DNA from: CAZNPH01 sp964574985
GTDB taxonomy: Bacteria; Bacteroidota; Bacteroidia; Bacteroidales; SM23-62
DNA: 64,000 nt
Assembly: GCA_964574985.1 (NCBI GenBank)
Contig: CAZNPH010000012.1
Location: 1 to 64,000, forward strand
Direction of reading: 5' to 3'
The notes under the pieces were generated by a model. It worked only from the letters and a program-made list of their open reading frames with translations. It was not told where the DNA came from and made no database searches. Positions 16,483 through 25,508 of the stretch are shown piece by piece. Numbering within the stretch: position 1 is the first letter of the stretch; every line of letters begins with the position of its first letter. The position numbers and the translations under genes were made by a program.

Positions 16483-17388
16483 TTATAAAGAAGTTAACTC
16501 ATTTCTTGTTTTCTCAGTTTTTTGGGTTATTCTTTCGATCTGATCATTGGTAATTTCCACAATGCTTTTTTCATTCTGTATGATCATCAACATACCATCC
16601 TGCTCAACCGCTTCGGGCTCACCCATTTCATAAGTGATCCTGATATCGTTGAACTCTTCCTTGATCCCGGACAGCCGGTCGATCAAATGACGGATATCTT
16701 CATCATTCCTGTAATTATTCAAAACAAGCAAAAGGTTGTTCAGATTGATCTTTTGTTCTCCGATCCTTTCTGCCAGATCGGGATGATATTCTTCACCGAT
16801 TACCTGTGTGGTCAGATACATCCCTTCCAGCCAGACACCTGTGATCATGAGTGCACTCAAATGACTCCTTTCACTTTCCTGCAGGTATTCATCCATCTCA
16901 TTGAAGCTGTGAACAGAGATATACATCAAGGAGTCAAGATTTTCATTATTGGTTGCCAGTCTTTTCAGGGTTGGGAAATCAAAGAACTGACCCACCCGGA
17001 GTCCGTCAGCAAGCTTGTTTATGGCCGCAAGGTATTCAACCGCCTGACCGGTTTTATTGTAAATGTTGAGATATCCCAGGTCCGCACCGAGGATCCCGAG
17101 ATTAAAGGCCATTTTGAAACTGGTGTTGTAATGATCCACATGTTCGGTGGAAACAAGATATTTTTTTGAGAAAGGGACACCGATTTCTTTCACCAGAGCG
17201 GCCATTTCAACGGGGGAGGATACGTTGTCTATGATTTCGCTCATGGCTTCTTCGGAGATTTTCAGGGTTCCCATATTCCGGACCGTCTCAGGAACATTGA
17301 ATGAATCGTCCGACGGCCTGTCTTTTTTCGATTTACAGGAAACCGCCAAAAAGCCAACCAGACAGAAAACAATGAATTTTTTGGACAT
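16483..17388 (-). CDS. Lipoprotein of unknown function
   Basis: 301 aa. MSKKFIVFCLVGFLAVSC is a lipoprotein signal peptide with the lipobox LAVSC. The mature part is largely alpha-helical and acidic, with no known catalytic motif; a conserved-looking block is SVHSFNEMDEYLQESERSHL near residues 160-180. It lies 77 bp after the ABC exporter gene and immediately before the small secreted protein in the same direction, so it may be an envelope partner of the exporter. The connection is positional only. Confidence 0.75.
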   Translation of the reverse strand: MSKKFIVFCLVGFLAVSCKSKKDRPSDDSFNVPETVRNMGTLKISEEAMSEIIDNVSSPVEMAALVKEIGVPFSKKYLVSTEHVDHYNTSFKMAFNLGILGADLGYLNIYNKTGQAVEYLAAINKLADGLRVGQFFDFPTLKRLATNNENLDSLMYISVHSFNEMDEYLQESERSHLSALMITGVWLEGMYLTTQVIGEEYHPDLAERIGEQKINLNNLLLVLNNYRNDEDIRHLIDRLSGIKEEFNDIRITYEMGEPEAVEQDGMLMIIQNEKSIVEITNDQIERITQKTEKTRNELTSL

Positions 17389-17465
17389 GATGACCGGGGT
17401 TCTAGGGTTAACAAAAATAGCAAATATTCATTTCTTTCCTGAAGTAAATTTACCGATTACCTCCA

Positions 17466-20400
17466 TTATTTTATGAACCTGTTTTTACCGGGGATATTCA
17501 TCGGTTTCTTCAGAAAATCATAATACAATGCAATATACAACAACATGGTCAGGAACCAAATGAATGCCATGTTGAACCAGTAGGTACGGAAATAAAAACC
17601 CAAAAAATGCTTTTGGGGGGCAAACAAATGGGCCCTGAAATCAAGGGATCCTTTCGGACGGGGATCTTTGTAAACCGGATCGATCTGCTGGATCAAACGT
17701 CCGTTATATTCGATGATCTTGTTCTTTTCATAGATCTTTCTGACATGGTCGGCCACACTTTCGTTATGATAAGCATCTTTGATGTAACGGTAAAGCTCAG
17801 GATCTTTTTTCATAAGATACCGTACGGAATTTTCAATCTTCCGGTTTGCCACCAGAAACCGGTGATTATAATATTGACCCAGTTCATCGAGATACCGGTT
17901 CAGTTTATTTGCCGTTTTTCCGGAAAAACGTTCCGGATGCAGTTCATCATATGCCTCAAAGGGGATCTGAGGGACATTATCCATTTCCCGGCCAATTTCA
18001 TTCCGCAGTAAAACGAGTTCCTGATTATCCTCACCGATTTCTCCTTTACTATTCATTTTATATTCCAGCAAATCAATTTTTTCTCTCAGCTCCGGGATGA
18101 GATAGATGTTTTTGAAATCGGCTTTGCTTTCCTGCTTTTCAAGTGAAAAAAATACTTTTTCAAAATCATTGTTTTTGTATTGGTGGACCATCAATGCCTC
18201 ATAGGACCATTTGGTGGGCATCAATTCGGCGATCCATGGTACTTTGTCAATGCTGCTCACTTTCCGGTTCAATTTATCAAAAGAGAACATGGCTCCGCTC
18301 AAAATCATCATGGGGATCATCAGAAGGGGGATGATGATGTATATGGTGATCGGTGAGTTGAATGAAGAGGATACATTCAAGCCTATCAGGTTGGCACAGG
18401 CTGCGGTGGTAAACAATGCGAACCAGTAGTGAAACATCATGCCCCTGATCTCCAGGATGCTGTTTCCGATCATCACAAACAAAAAAGCCTGAATGGCCGA
18501 AAGGAAGAAAAGAATCAGGATCTTGGACAACAGGTATCCCGACCGGCTCAGGTTCAGAAAGGATTCCCGTTTCAGGATCTTGCGGTCCCTGAAGATCTCT
18601 TCGGCACTCACCGTAAGACCCAGGAAAACGGCCACAATGAGGCTCATAAAGATGTAAATGGGGATGTTCTCGTTTTGCCTGAATATATACGTATCGGAGC
18701 CCGGGTCGGCAATATAGCGAATAATATATGAAAGAATAAAGGCCAATACCGGTGCCTCAAGAAGGTTCAGGACCACATACTGGCGGTTGGATATCTTGGA
18801 AAGGAAATCACGCAGGGAAAAAATCTTCAATTGGCTGATCCATTTTGGAACCTGCAAATTTCTGGGCGGAGGTTCCCCTGCCGGTTCCGTTTCACCTGTG
18901 GATACACGTTCGTGGTATTGATCCTGCCATTTTCCCGGATTGACTTTTCTTTCTTCGGTATAATTGCCAAATTCATCCACCACCCTGGCCTCAACGATGT
19001 TGAATATCATTTCCGGATTGACGTTGCCGCATACCGGGCATTCTCCAATCTCGCTGTTGATCTGTGCATCAAGTTCCTTGAAGTACATGACCGCTTCGAT
19101 GGGATTCCCGTGGTAGATAAGATATCCCCCTTCATCAAGGATGATTACATTGTCAAACATTTTGAATATCCCGGAAGAGGGCTGATGGATGACTGCAAAT
19201 ACCAGTTTCCCTTTCAGAACAAGTTCCCGGAGCAGATCCATTACATTTTCCGAGTCCCTGGACGACAATCCTGATGTAGGTTCATCTACAAAAAGTATAG
19301 AGGGTTCCCTGATGAGCTCCAGGGCAATGTTCAGTCTTTTTCGCTGACCTCCTGAAATGATTTTCTTGAAAGGAGACCCTACTTTAATGTCTTTCAGATC
19401 GAAAATACCCAGGTTATTCAAGGTGTTATTGACCATTTGTCTGACCTCGTTGCTGTTTTTGTCACCAAAACACAGCCTGGCATTGAAATACAGATTTTCG
19501 AAAACGGTCAGTTCTTCGATCAGCAGATCATCCTGTGGGATCAAACCGATTACACCTTTCAGTTCCCCGGGATCCTGATGAAGATCAATGCTGTTGATCA
19601 GCACCCTGCCTGCCGAGGGCTTTTCCAGACCAGACAGGACATTCAGCAAAGTAGTCTTGCCGGTGCCGCTGGCTCCCATGATCCCTGCCAATTTCCCATG
19701 TGTTTCAGCAAATGAGATATTCCTGAGGCCGGTTTTTTCTTTACTGAATTTGTACTCTATATTTTCCACCTGGAAGGTTATTTTCCGGATGGTCATATCT
19801 GCCATGAATTTTGCGGCGATATCGCTGTAATAAACGGGTTTCCCTTTTGGAAGCCTGATTGTGCTGCCGCCGGCCAGCAAATAAACCCGTTCGCGATTTA
19901 TGGCGAGTCCGTTTAAAAAGACATCCTGCCTGCCGTCATATCTGAGAAATAAAAGATCGACACTGGGTGTTTTCAGAATGAATATTTCCTGATCCAGTTT
20001 TTCGGTATGGATGTGTTTCGCCGTATCCGGCTGTTCTTTTCTATCGTTGATGATCAGTATGTCCGGACAGGAAGAAGTCTGACAATCCTTGATATGAAAA
20101 AAGGATTCGATGCTGGCTGTTTCCTTTTTGGGGATACGGAAAACATCGGCAACCGTATCTATGATGGCCATACGTTGCCTGGTAAATTTGCGGTGTGCGC
20201 TGACCAGTTCATACAGTCGCACCAGAACCACAACTTTCTGGCTTTGGTTCAGGGATTTATTGATTTTCCTGCATATGCCCAGGATCTTCACGGAATCAAG
20301 GACGGAGGTAAGCTTTTGGGAGTCCGTCTGATCCCTTTGATCCGGTCCGGCATGTTCCAGAAACAGCTGATAGTATTCTTCAACCCGGTTTTCAGCAATT

Positions 20401-20513
20401 TGCTGGGACAGGAAGTTTCTGACATAGCGTTTTTCATTTTCCTCAACACCGGCATCCTGCTTGGTGATCAAAGCAAAAAGCTGCATAAGTGCCCTGAGGA
20501 TTTTTTCACTCAT
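17466..20513 (-). CDS. ABC exporter with N-terminal TerB-like and FHA-like domains
   Basis: 1,015 aa. Residues about 1-120 are helical and TerB-like (LFALITKQDAGVEENEKRYV). Residues about 135-225 resemble a degenerate FHA fold (DVFLNGLAINRERVYLLAGG). An ABC ATPase follows: Walker A GASGTGKTT near 278, signature ISGGQRKR near 389, Walker B ILFVDEPTSGL near 413, ABCG-like. A soluble segment with a CPVCGN pair precedes an ABC-2 membrane domain (about five helices, 580-770), then a large soluble loop and a last helix near 985. The order ATPase-then-membrane is that of ABCG half-exporters. It starts 18 bp after siaC, so it is likely co-transcribed with that partner-switching module and could be its effector. 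Substrate unknown. Confidence 0.85.
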   Translation of the reverse strand: MSEKILRALMQLFALITKQDAGVEENEKRYVRNFLSQQIAENRVEEYYQLFLEHAGPDQRDQTDSQKLTSVLDSVKILGICRKINKSLNQSQKVVVLVRLYELVSAHRKFTRQRMAIIDTVADVFRIPKKETASIESFFHIKDCQTSSCPDILIINDRKEQPDTAKHIHTEKLDQEIFILKTPSVDLLFLRYDGRQDVFLNGLAINRERVYLLAGGSTIRLPKGKPVYYSDIAAKFMADMTIRKITFQVENIEYKFSKEKTGLRNISFAETHGKLAGIMGASGTGKTTLLNVLSGLEKPSAGRVLINSIDLHQDPGELKGVIGLIPQDDLLIEELTVFENLYFNARLCFGDKNSNEVRQMVNNTLNNLGIFDLKDIKVGSPFKKIISGGQRKRLNIALELIREPSILFVDEPTSGLSSRDSENVMDLLRELVLKGKLVFAVIHQPSSGIFKMFDNVIILDEGGYLIYHGNPIEAVMYFKELDAQINSEIGECPVCGNVNPEMIFNIVEARVVDEFGNYTEERKVNPGKWQDQYHERVSTGETEPAGEPPPRNLQVPKWISQLKIFSLRDFLSKISNRQYVVLNLLEAPVLAFILSYIIRYIADPGSDTYIFRQNENIPIYIFMSLIVAVFLGLTVSAEEIFRDRKILKRESFLNLSRSGYLLSKILILFFLSAIQAFLFVMIGNSILEIRGMMFHYWFALFTTAACANLIGLNVSSSFNSPITIYIIIPLLMIPMMILSGAMFSFDKLNRKVSSIDKVPWIAELMPTKWSYEALMVHQYKNNDFEKVFFSLEKQESKADFKNIYLIPELREKIDLLEYKMNSKGEIGEDNQELVLLRNEIGREMDNVPQIPFEAYDELHPERFSGKTANKLNRYLDELGQYYNHRFLVANRKIENSVRYLMKKDPELYRYIKDAYHNESVADHVRKIYEKNKIIEYNGRLIQQIDPVYKDPRPKGSLDFRAHLFAPQKHFLGFYFRTYWFNMAFIWFLTMLLYIALYYDFLKKPMNIPGKNRFIK

Positions 20514-20531
20514 GTTGCTGGGTTATATATA

Positions 20532-20918
20532 TTATCCGTCAGATTTATTCAATATTATTTCGATGGGGACATCGACCATTTCGGCATATTCCTTTCCCGC
20601 TTCTTCCATATCTTCATCGTCTTCGGGGAAATACCATTTTGCATATGCCTTATGACCTGCTTCAATCATTTCTTCCAGGATCATCAGAATATCCAGGATC
20701 ATTTTTGAAGAAGCCGTATTGAAATATGACAGCTTGAATTGAAAGCATGTTTCAGGCCCCGGATCCCGTGCATATTCCGTCAGCCATTCAAGTGCAGGCT
20801 CATAGAAAGAACTTGCATCTTCGGGCAGGGATCTGCCTCCCAGTTCAAATGTCCCTGTTTCTGCATCGAGCAATATGGACGGAGTATCGTCGGTCCCTTC
20901 TATTTTTAACGCTTTCAT
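20532..20918 (-). CDS. siaC: SiaC-family regulatory phosphoprotein (DUF1987)
   Basis: 128 aa from the ATG at 20918 (MKALKIEGTDDTPSILLD), the usual SiaC length; the longer frame would need a TTG inside siaB. The family marks are the PSILLD start and FKLSYFNTASSKMILDIL. Threonine 68 within YFNTAS stands at the same number as the Thr68 that the SiaB kinase phosphorylates in Pseudomonas aeruginosa SiaC. In that organism unphosphorylated SiaC activates the diguanylate cyclase SiaD. No GGDEF protein is present here, so the target must differ or lie elsewhere. It is 16 bp after siaB and 18 bp before the ABC gene. Confidence 0.92.
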   Translation of the reverse strand: MKALKIEGTDDTPSILLDAETGTFELGGRSLPEDASSFYEPALEWLTEYARDPGPETCFQFKLSYFNTASSKMILDILMILEEMIEAGHKAYAKWYFPEDDEDMEEAGKEYAEMVDVPIEIILNKSDG

Positions 20919-20934
20919 GGAGAATGTATTTATA

Positions 20935-21528
20935 TCAGTTTTTGGTGCGACCAATAGTGGAAGTCAGCAGAAAAAACGAAATATGTTCATCAACCGGCAA
21001 GAAGTGATAAATGAGCTTTTTGCCGGTTTTCCTCCTGATATCGATAAATCCGAGTCCGGCCCCCCCTTTGTCCGAAAGTATGCCATGCTTTATCTGTCTT
21101 TTGAACAATTCTTTCAGGCTCATCGGATCCATTTCATTGATCCGGTCAAGCATGTTCCTGAGTTCCTGAATTCTTTTTTTCAGTATGAAATTCCCCGAAG
21201 TGATAAAATATGATCCGGGATTTTTACTGACAATGAATACCCCTTTGCCTTTATGGACATCGGCCATTTGTTCATAATCATCGGCGTGTCTGCTGATGTT
21301 CTGAAGCGATTCAACCATCACATGAAAAACGGTTCTCTGGATCCTGACAGCTTCTTCCTCTTTTTCCATGGTTGATTCTATAAGCGAAGTAAAGGCTTTC
21401 AGTATCTGATGTGTGACTTCTCCCTCATAGGCAATATTGATCTCATGGGATTTCATGCTTCTGTAGAAATCGTATACAAATTCCAGATAATGCCGGGGCT
21501 CTTTATTTCCCGGAAAACTTTTCTGCAT
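20935..21528 (-). CDS. siaB: SiaB-family protein kinase (DUF6272)
   Basis: 197 aa. A GHKL-like ATPase fold is indicated by the N-box region VMVESLQNISRHADDYEQ (near residues 82-100) and the glycine-rich lid GGAGLGFIDIRRKTGK (near 160-175). SiaB-type kinases phosphorylate SiaC on threonine and are opposed by the SiaA phosphatase. It lies directly between the phosphatase gene (10 bp upstream) and siaC. The set SiaA-SiaB-SiaC in that order is the same as in Pseudomonas, which makes the identification strong. Confidence 0.92.
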   Translation of the reverse strand: MQKSFPGNKEPRHYLEFVYDFYRSMKSHEINIAYEGEVTHQILKAFTSLIESTMEKEEEAVRIQRTVFHVMVESLQNISRHADDYEQMADVHKGKGVFIVSKNPGSYFITSGNFILKKRIQELRNMLDRINEMDPMSLKELFKRQIKHGILSDKGGAGLGFIDIRRKTGKKLIYHFLPVDEHISFFLLTSTIGRTKN

Positions 21529-21538
21529 TTTTTCACCT

Positions 21539-24151
21539 TTATAATTCGATGCCGATCATCAGTACATCGTCAATTTGTTTGGCCTCTCCCTTCCATTTTT
21601 CAAAATCATTCAGAAAGAGTTTTTTATATTGATTCATGGTCAATCCCGGATTGTCGGTTAATTTTTCACGGATCCTTCTGGGGGTGTATTTTCTTTTGTC
21701 AGGTCCCCCCAACTGGTCGGTCAATCCGTCGGTAAGAAAAAATATTTTATCTCCTTTCCTGTAATCTATGAGGTGATCGGTGAAACGGGCTTCCGGTCTT
21801 TTTTTCGGTGCAATGCCACCGATGGATTTCCGGTCCCCTTTATATTCGGTTAATTTGCCGTTCCTGAGAAAATACAGGGAACGGTGAGCCCCTGTGAAAT
21901 GGATCTTTTTCCGGCGGGGAATGATCTTACACAGGGCAATATCCATTCCATCCCTTGCATCAGGTTCCTCACGGTTTTGTTTCAGCGTCTCCCTGACTTT
22001 TATATGCAGTTGATCGCATATTCCGGAAGCAGATTCTTCATTTTCCCGGCCTGCGATATCGTTCAGCAGAAAATACCCTACAAAAGAGAGCAATGCTCCC
22101 GGCACGCCGTGTCCGGTGCAGTCAACGGCAGCAATGTAAATGATGTCTTTTTGGGGGTAGAACCAGGGAAAGTCACCACTGATCACATCCCTCGGTTTGT
22201 AGTACACAAAGCTTGAAGGAAAATGTTCCTGGATTGCCTTGATGTCGGGGAGTATGGAACTCTGAATCCGTTCGGCATAATTGATGCTGTCCTCAATTTT
22301 CCTGTTTTTTATCTGCAGTTCTTTTTCGATCCGTTTGGCTTCCGTGATGTCATGGCCCACGAACAGAATGGTCTCCAGACGGTTCTCATCAAATTCGGGA
22401 ATTGCATCGATGCTCATGATCCTCTGGGATATTTTTTCTCCCAGTTTCACCCCGATAGAGATCTCTTCGTTCATTTTACGCGGGGATTCTCTCATGGAAT
22501 GCAAAATCCTGCCAAAGTATTCCTTCAGTGATTCCGGGGGATTGATCTCATTCAGGTTTCTTTGCAACAGGTCGGCGGGGATCATGCCAAAATAATCTTC
22601 GGTGATGGGATTGGCATAATAGAACTGCCCTTCAGGGCTCATGCGTATGATCATGTCCAGGGAGTTTTCGGAAAGGGACTGCATCCGGGTTTTCAGTCTT
22701 TCCTCTTTTTCAGCCCGTTTTGATTCGGTAATATCCCTTGTATTCAAAATGATCCCCTTCACGGAAGCATCGGAAAGCATGTTCCTTCCCCTGGTTTCCA
22801 GAAAGGTTTTCTGACCGTCCTTGCTGATGAATGAGTATTGAATTTCCGGGGAGGCATGCTTGTCGGAAAGCAGCAAATCGAGCATTCCCCTGAACCTTTT
22901 TTGCCCGTCGATGGTCAGCCTTTCCAGGTCTTTGCCCTTCATCATTTCACCGGGTGTATAGCCCAGGATACTGATCACTGAAGGGCTGACAAATGTCATG
23001 TTCAGGTTTTCATCATATATGGAAATGATCTCCGACGCGTTTTCCAGAAGGGAATGTTGTCTTCTCTGGGTATTTTCCACTTCACGGATCTTGGCTTCCA
23101 ATTGTTCATTTGCTTTCCGGAGTTTTTCCTGTGTAACCTGCATTTCCTCGGCATTTTCTTTCAGTTTTTCTTCATTCAGCCGAAGTTCCCGGGTCATTTG
23201 CTGTGCCTCTTCCAGCAGTCTTTCTGTTTTCCGGTTGATCCTGAGATTAAAGATGGTCCGTCCGATGATGTTGCCCAGTTCTTTCATCAGGTCAATGGTG
23301 ACCAGGGAAACTTCATCTGATAGAAATGCAACCTCAATGACTCCCTGTAATTTTTCATCTGAGATCATGGGAACGATCAGAATGCTTTTGGGCTTTTGTT
23401 CACCGAGAATCCCGGAGGTAATGGTGAAATAGTCACCGGGGATCTCTTTCCTGTAAACGTAATCCCTTTCATAGGCACACTGACCGATCAATCCGTATCC
23501 GAGCTTAAACTCCTTATGAAGATACTTTTTCCGGTTATAGGCATAATATGACAAGCCGGTCAGCATTTCATTTTCTTCATGATACAGGTAGACGGCTCCC
23601 TGAACGGCATCAATATACCCGATCAGATTCTCAAGAATGTGGTCTCCCAGCTCATCAAGTTTGTTGTATGTCCTCAGGATTCCAGAGATCATATTCTTTG
23701 CTTCCGCGATCCAATTCTGACGGGTTTCCTTTTCATGGTTGGCCAGAAGGTTTTTCCGCATCAGCAGGAGGGAATTTGCCAGGTTGTCCTGTTCGTTGCC
23801 GGACTGGAATTGGGCATCATAATTCCCCTGGCCGATCTGTTTGGCAAATGCAGCGTTTTTGCTGATGATCGATTCTTTTTTCTCAATGAGTGCTTCCAGT
23901 TCCTGAATGCTGGCATTTTTTTTCCGGATAAAAACAAGCATCAGTACGCCAAAAAGGATGATCAATAAATAAAGGTACCAGACAACCGGCTGTTCATAAT
24001 GGATCCTGACGATATTGCCCGGAGTGATCCTGTATTCGCCTGACATTAAAATGATGAACCAGCTGATCAGAACCAGCAACGAAACAAACAACAGACTTGC
24101 CCATGCCGGCCATTCCCCAAAAAAATAATATGTTTTCCTTCCGGGTTTCAT
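21539..24151 (-). CDS. SiaA-like PP2C/SpoIIE phosphatase with GAF and PAS sensor domains
   Basis: 870 aa. Two membrane helices (about 17-37 and 52-70) bracket a short periplasmic loop. Then come a HAMP/coiled-coil-like stretch, a GAF domain (about 160-305), a coiled coil, two PAS domains (about 370-470 and 490-600) and a C-terminal SpoIIE-type PP2C phosphatase (about 640-870) with ISGDFPWF and the metal-binding AVDCTGHGVPGALLS. SiaA of Pseudomonas has a CHASE4/HAMP input; here the input is GAF plus PAS instead. It should dephosphorylate the SiaC partner. Start and upstream stop overlap (TGATG at 24149-24153). Confidence 0.9.
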   Translation of the reverse strand: MKPGRKTYYFFGEWPAWASLLFVSLLVLISWFIILMSGEYRITPGNIVRIHYEQPVVWYLYLLIILFGVLMLVFIRKKNASIQELEALIEKKESIISKNAAFAKQIGQGNYDAQFQSGNEQDNLANSLLLMRKNLLANHEKETRQNWIAEAKNMISGILRTYNKLDELGDHILENLIGYIDAVQGAVYLYHEENEMLTGLSYYAYNRKKYLHKEFKLGYGLIGQCAYERDYVYRKEIPGDYFTITSGILGEQKPKSILIVPMISDEKLQGVIEVAFLSDEVSLVTIDLMKELGNIIGRTIFNLRINRKTERLLEEAQQMTRELRLNEEKLKENAEEMQVTQEKLRKANEQLEAKIREVENTQRRQHSLLENASEIISIYDENLNMTFVSPSVISILGYTPGEMMKGKDLERLTIDGQKRFRGMLDLLLSDKHASPEIQYSFISKDGQKTFLETRGRNMLSDASVKGIILNTRDITESKRAEKEERLKTRMQSLSENSLDMIIRMSPEGQFYYANPITEDYFGMIPADLLQRNLNEINPPESLKEYFGRILHSMRESPRKMNEEISIGVKLGEKISQRIMSIDAIPEFDENRLETILFVGHDITEAKRIEKELQIKNRKIEDSINYAERIQSSILPDIKAIQEHFPSSFVYYKPRDVISGDFPWFYPQKDIIYIAAVDCTGHGVPGALLSFVGYFLLNDIAGRENEESASGICDQLHIKVRETLKQNREEPDARDGMDIALCKIIPRRKKIHFTGAHRSLYFLRNGKLTEYKGDRKSIGGIAPKKRPEARFTDHLIDYRKGDKIFFLTDGLTDQLGGPDKRKYTPRRIREKLTDNPGLTMNQYKKLFLNDFEKWKGEAKQIDDVLMIGIEL

Positions 24152-24948
24152 CAGAGAGATTGGGACCTTTTTATGTTGGTATACAGACTTTTGCCGATGA
24201 TGGATGCCAGCTTGTCCAGGACCCAGAGCTGTTCTTCATTGAAAGTGCTGAAAGATGCCATTTCAATGACGGCAATGGTCGTTTTGTCATATATTACGGG
24301 CATGATGAGCAAATGTTGGGGGATCCCCCGTCCCAATCCGGATGCCACCTGCATATAATCCCCGGGAACATGATTCAGTTGAATGATCTTTTTGTTCCGG
24401 GCTGCTTGACCTGGCAAACCCTCTCCTTCACGGAATTTCAATGGGTCTTTATGATGGACGAAGGCATAGGTCCCGTTTGTGGAGTAATGGCCGGTTTTCA
24501 GATCCCGGATGAAAATTATTCCACTGGCAGCATTAAAATGCCTGGCAAGGTTGACCAGGATTTTTTCATCCAGGCCCTTGATCATTTCCCTGGGCCCTGC
24601 CCTGGGAATGATCTTTTCAGCCAGCAAATCAATATCGACTTCAAAAGGAACCTTTTTTTCCGTGGCTTTTTCCGGGCCGGGATGGTCTGGTTCCCGGACA
24701 TCCTCCTTCAAAGCATCTTCATTGCCGGTATCCTGCCCGGGGGTTCCTGTGATGTTCATAAAACAGACAAATATTGCAGAAAGAAAGATCATGACCAGGA
24801 TGATGCTGACGTAATACAATCCATGTACCCTGATTGCAGCAGCCATGGAAAAAAGATTCCATGTGCTGATGAACAAAAACAAAAGGGCAGCGAACGAAAC
24901 AGCAAATGCAGGGATGATAATGATCCTGTATTTTCTCAACTCATCCAT
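24151..24948 (-). CDS. Membrane-anchored GAF-domain protein
   Basis: 265 aa. Two membrane helices (about 9-28 and 42-63) are followed by an acidic linker and a GAF domain (about 110-265). The GAF core GEGLPGQAARNKKIIQL ... PQHLLIMPVIYDKTTIAVIE is closely related to those of the SiaA-like protein and the 877-aa sensor nearby. It has no output domain. It is tightly packed between cheB (2 bp) and siaA (1-bp overlap), so it probably adds another input to the phosphatase, perhaps by heteromer formation. Confidence 0.83.
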   Translation of the reverse strand: MDELRKYRIIIIPAFAVSFAALLFLFISTWNLFSMAAAIRVHGLYYVSIILVMIFLSAIFVCFMNITGTPGQDTGNEDALKEDVREPDHPGPEKATEKKVPFEVDIDLLAEKIIPRAGPREMIKGLDEKILVNLARHFNAASGIIFIRDLKTGHYSTNGTYAFVHHKDPLKFREGEGLPGQAARNKKIIQLNHVPGDYMQVASGLGRGIPQHLLIMPVIYDKTTIAVIEMASFSTFNEEQLWVLDKLASIIGKSLYTNIKRSQSL

Positions 24949-24950
24949 AT

Positions 24951-25508
24951 TTATTCAATTTCAGAAATAAAATTAACAATCTTTTCCGAAGTGAACACAT
25001 GATCGGGCTTGCATTGTTCAAGGGCTTTCAGACACATGATCGCCACTTCACATTCCCCGGGATCCTGAACCACCGTGGTTCCGCCCTTCTTTTGGATATG
25101 TGCCAGCCCCCGGGCACCGTCCTGATTGGCTCCGCTTAAAACAATGCCTGTGAGTTCATGGCGGAATGCTTCGGCAGCGGATGCGAAAGAGAGATCGATT
25201 GATGGCCTGGAATAATATACAGGAGGTTCTGTTGACAAGGCAAAATGATAATCCTGTTCGATGTACATGTGATAATTTGAAGGGGCGGCGTATATTTTCC
25301 CCGGCAAAACCGGATCCTTATCATCCGGTTCAATAATATGATGGTCCGACCCGTATGTCAATGCTTCAGACACTCCCCCGGAAATATTTTTTAGACGGTG
25401 CAGGCATGTAAAAACCACAAAATTGAATTTTTCAGGAATAACCTGCAGGATCCTGCAAACAATCTGAAAACTGCCGGCCGATCCGCCTATGATGATGGCT
25501 TTGTACAT
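24951..25508 (-). CDS. Stand-alone CheB-type methylesterase domain
   Basis: 185 aa from the ATG at 25508 (MYKAIIIGGSAGSFQIV). The CheB catalytic triad is visible: Ser in GGSAGS near residue 11, His in CLHR near 37, Asp in ANQDGARGL near 130. There is no N-terminal receiver domain, so it is not controlled by the usual phosphotransfer. It overlaps the end of the divergent CheR gene by 22 bp. Known CheB enzymes remove methyl esters or deamidate glutamine in chemoreceptors; no chemoreceptor lies in this window, so the target is probably a sensor of the same operon. Confidence 0.85.
   Translation of the reverse strand: MYKAIIIGGSAGSFQIVCRILQVIPEKFNFVVFTCLHRLKNISGGVSEALTYGSDHHIIEPDDKDPVLPGKIYAAPSNYHMYIEQDYHFALSTEPPVYYSRPSIDLSFASAAEAFRHELTGIVLSGANQDGARGLAHIQKKGGTTVVQDPGECEVAIMCLKALEQCKPDHVFTSEKIVNFISEIE

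Noticed and set aside
20007..20708. 233-codon plus-strand frame opposite the ABC exporter and siaC
   Set aside because: Antisense to two recognised genes; no signal or domain and composition of a shadow frame.
24097..25002. 301-codon plus-strand frame opposite the GAF-protein gene
   Set aside because: It is antisense to a conserved GAF gene over most of its length and has no family features or plausible start.
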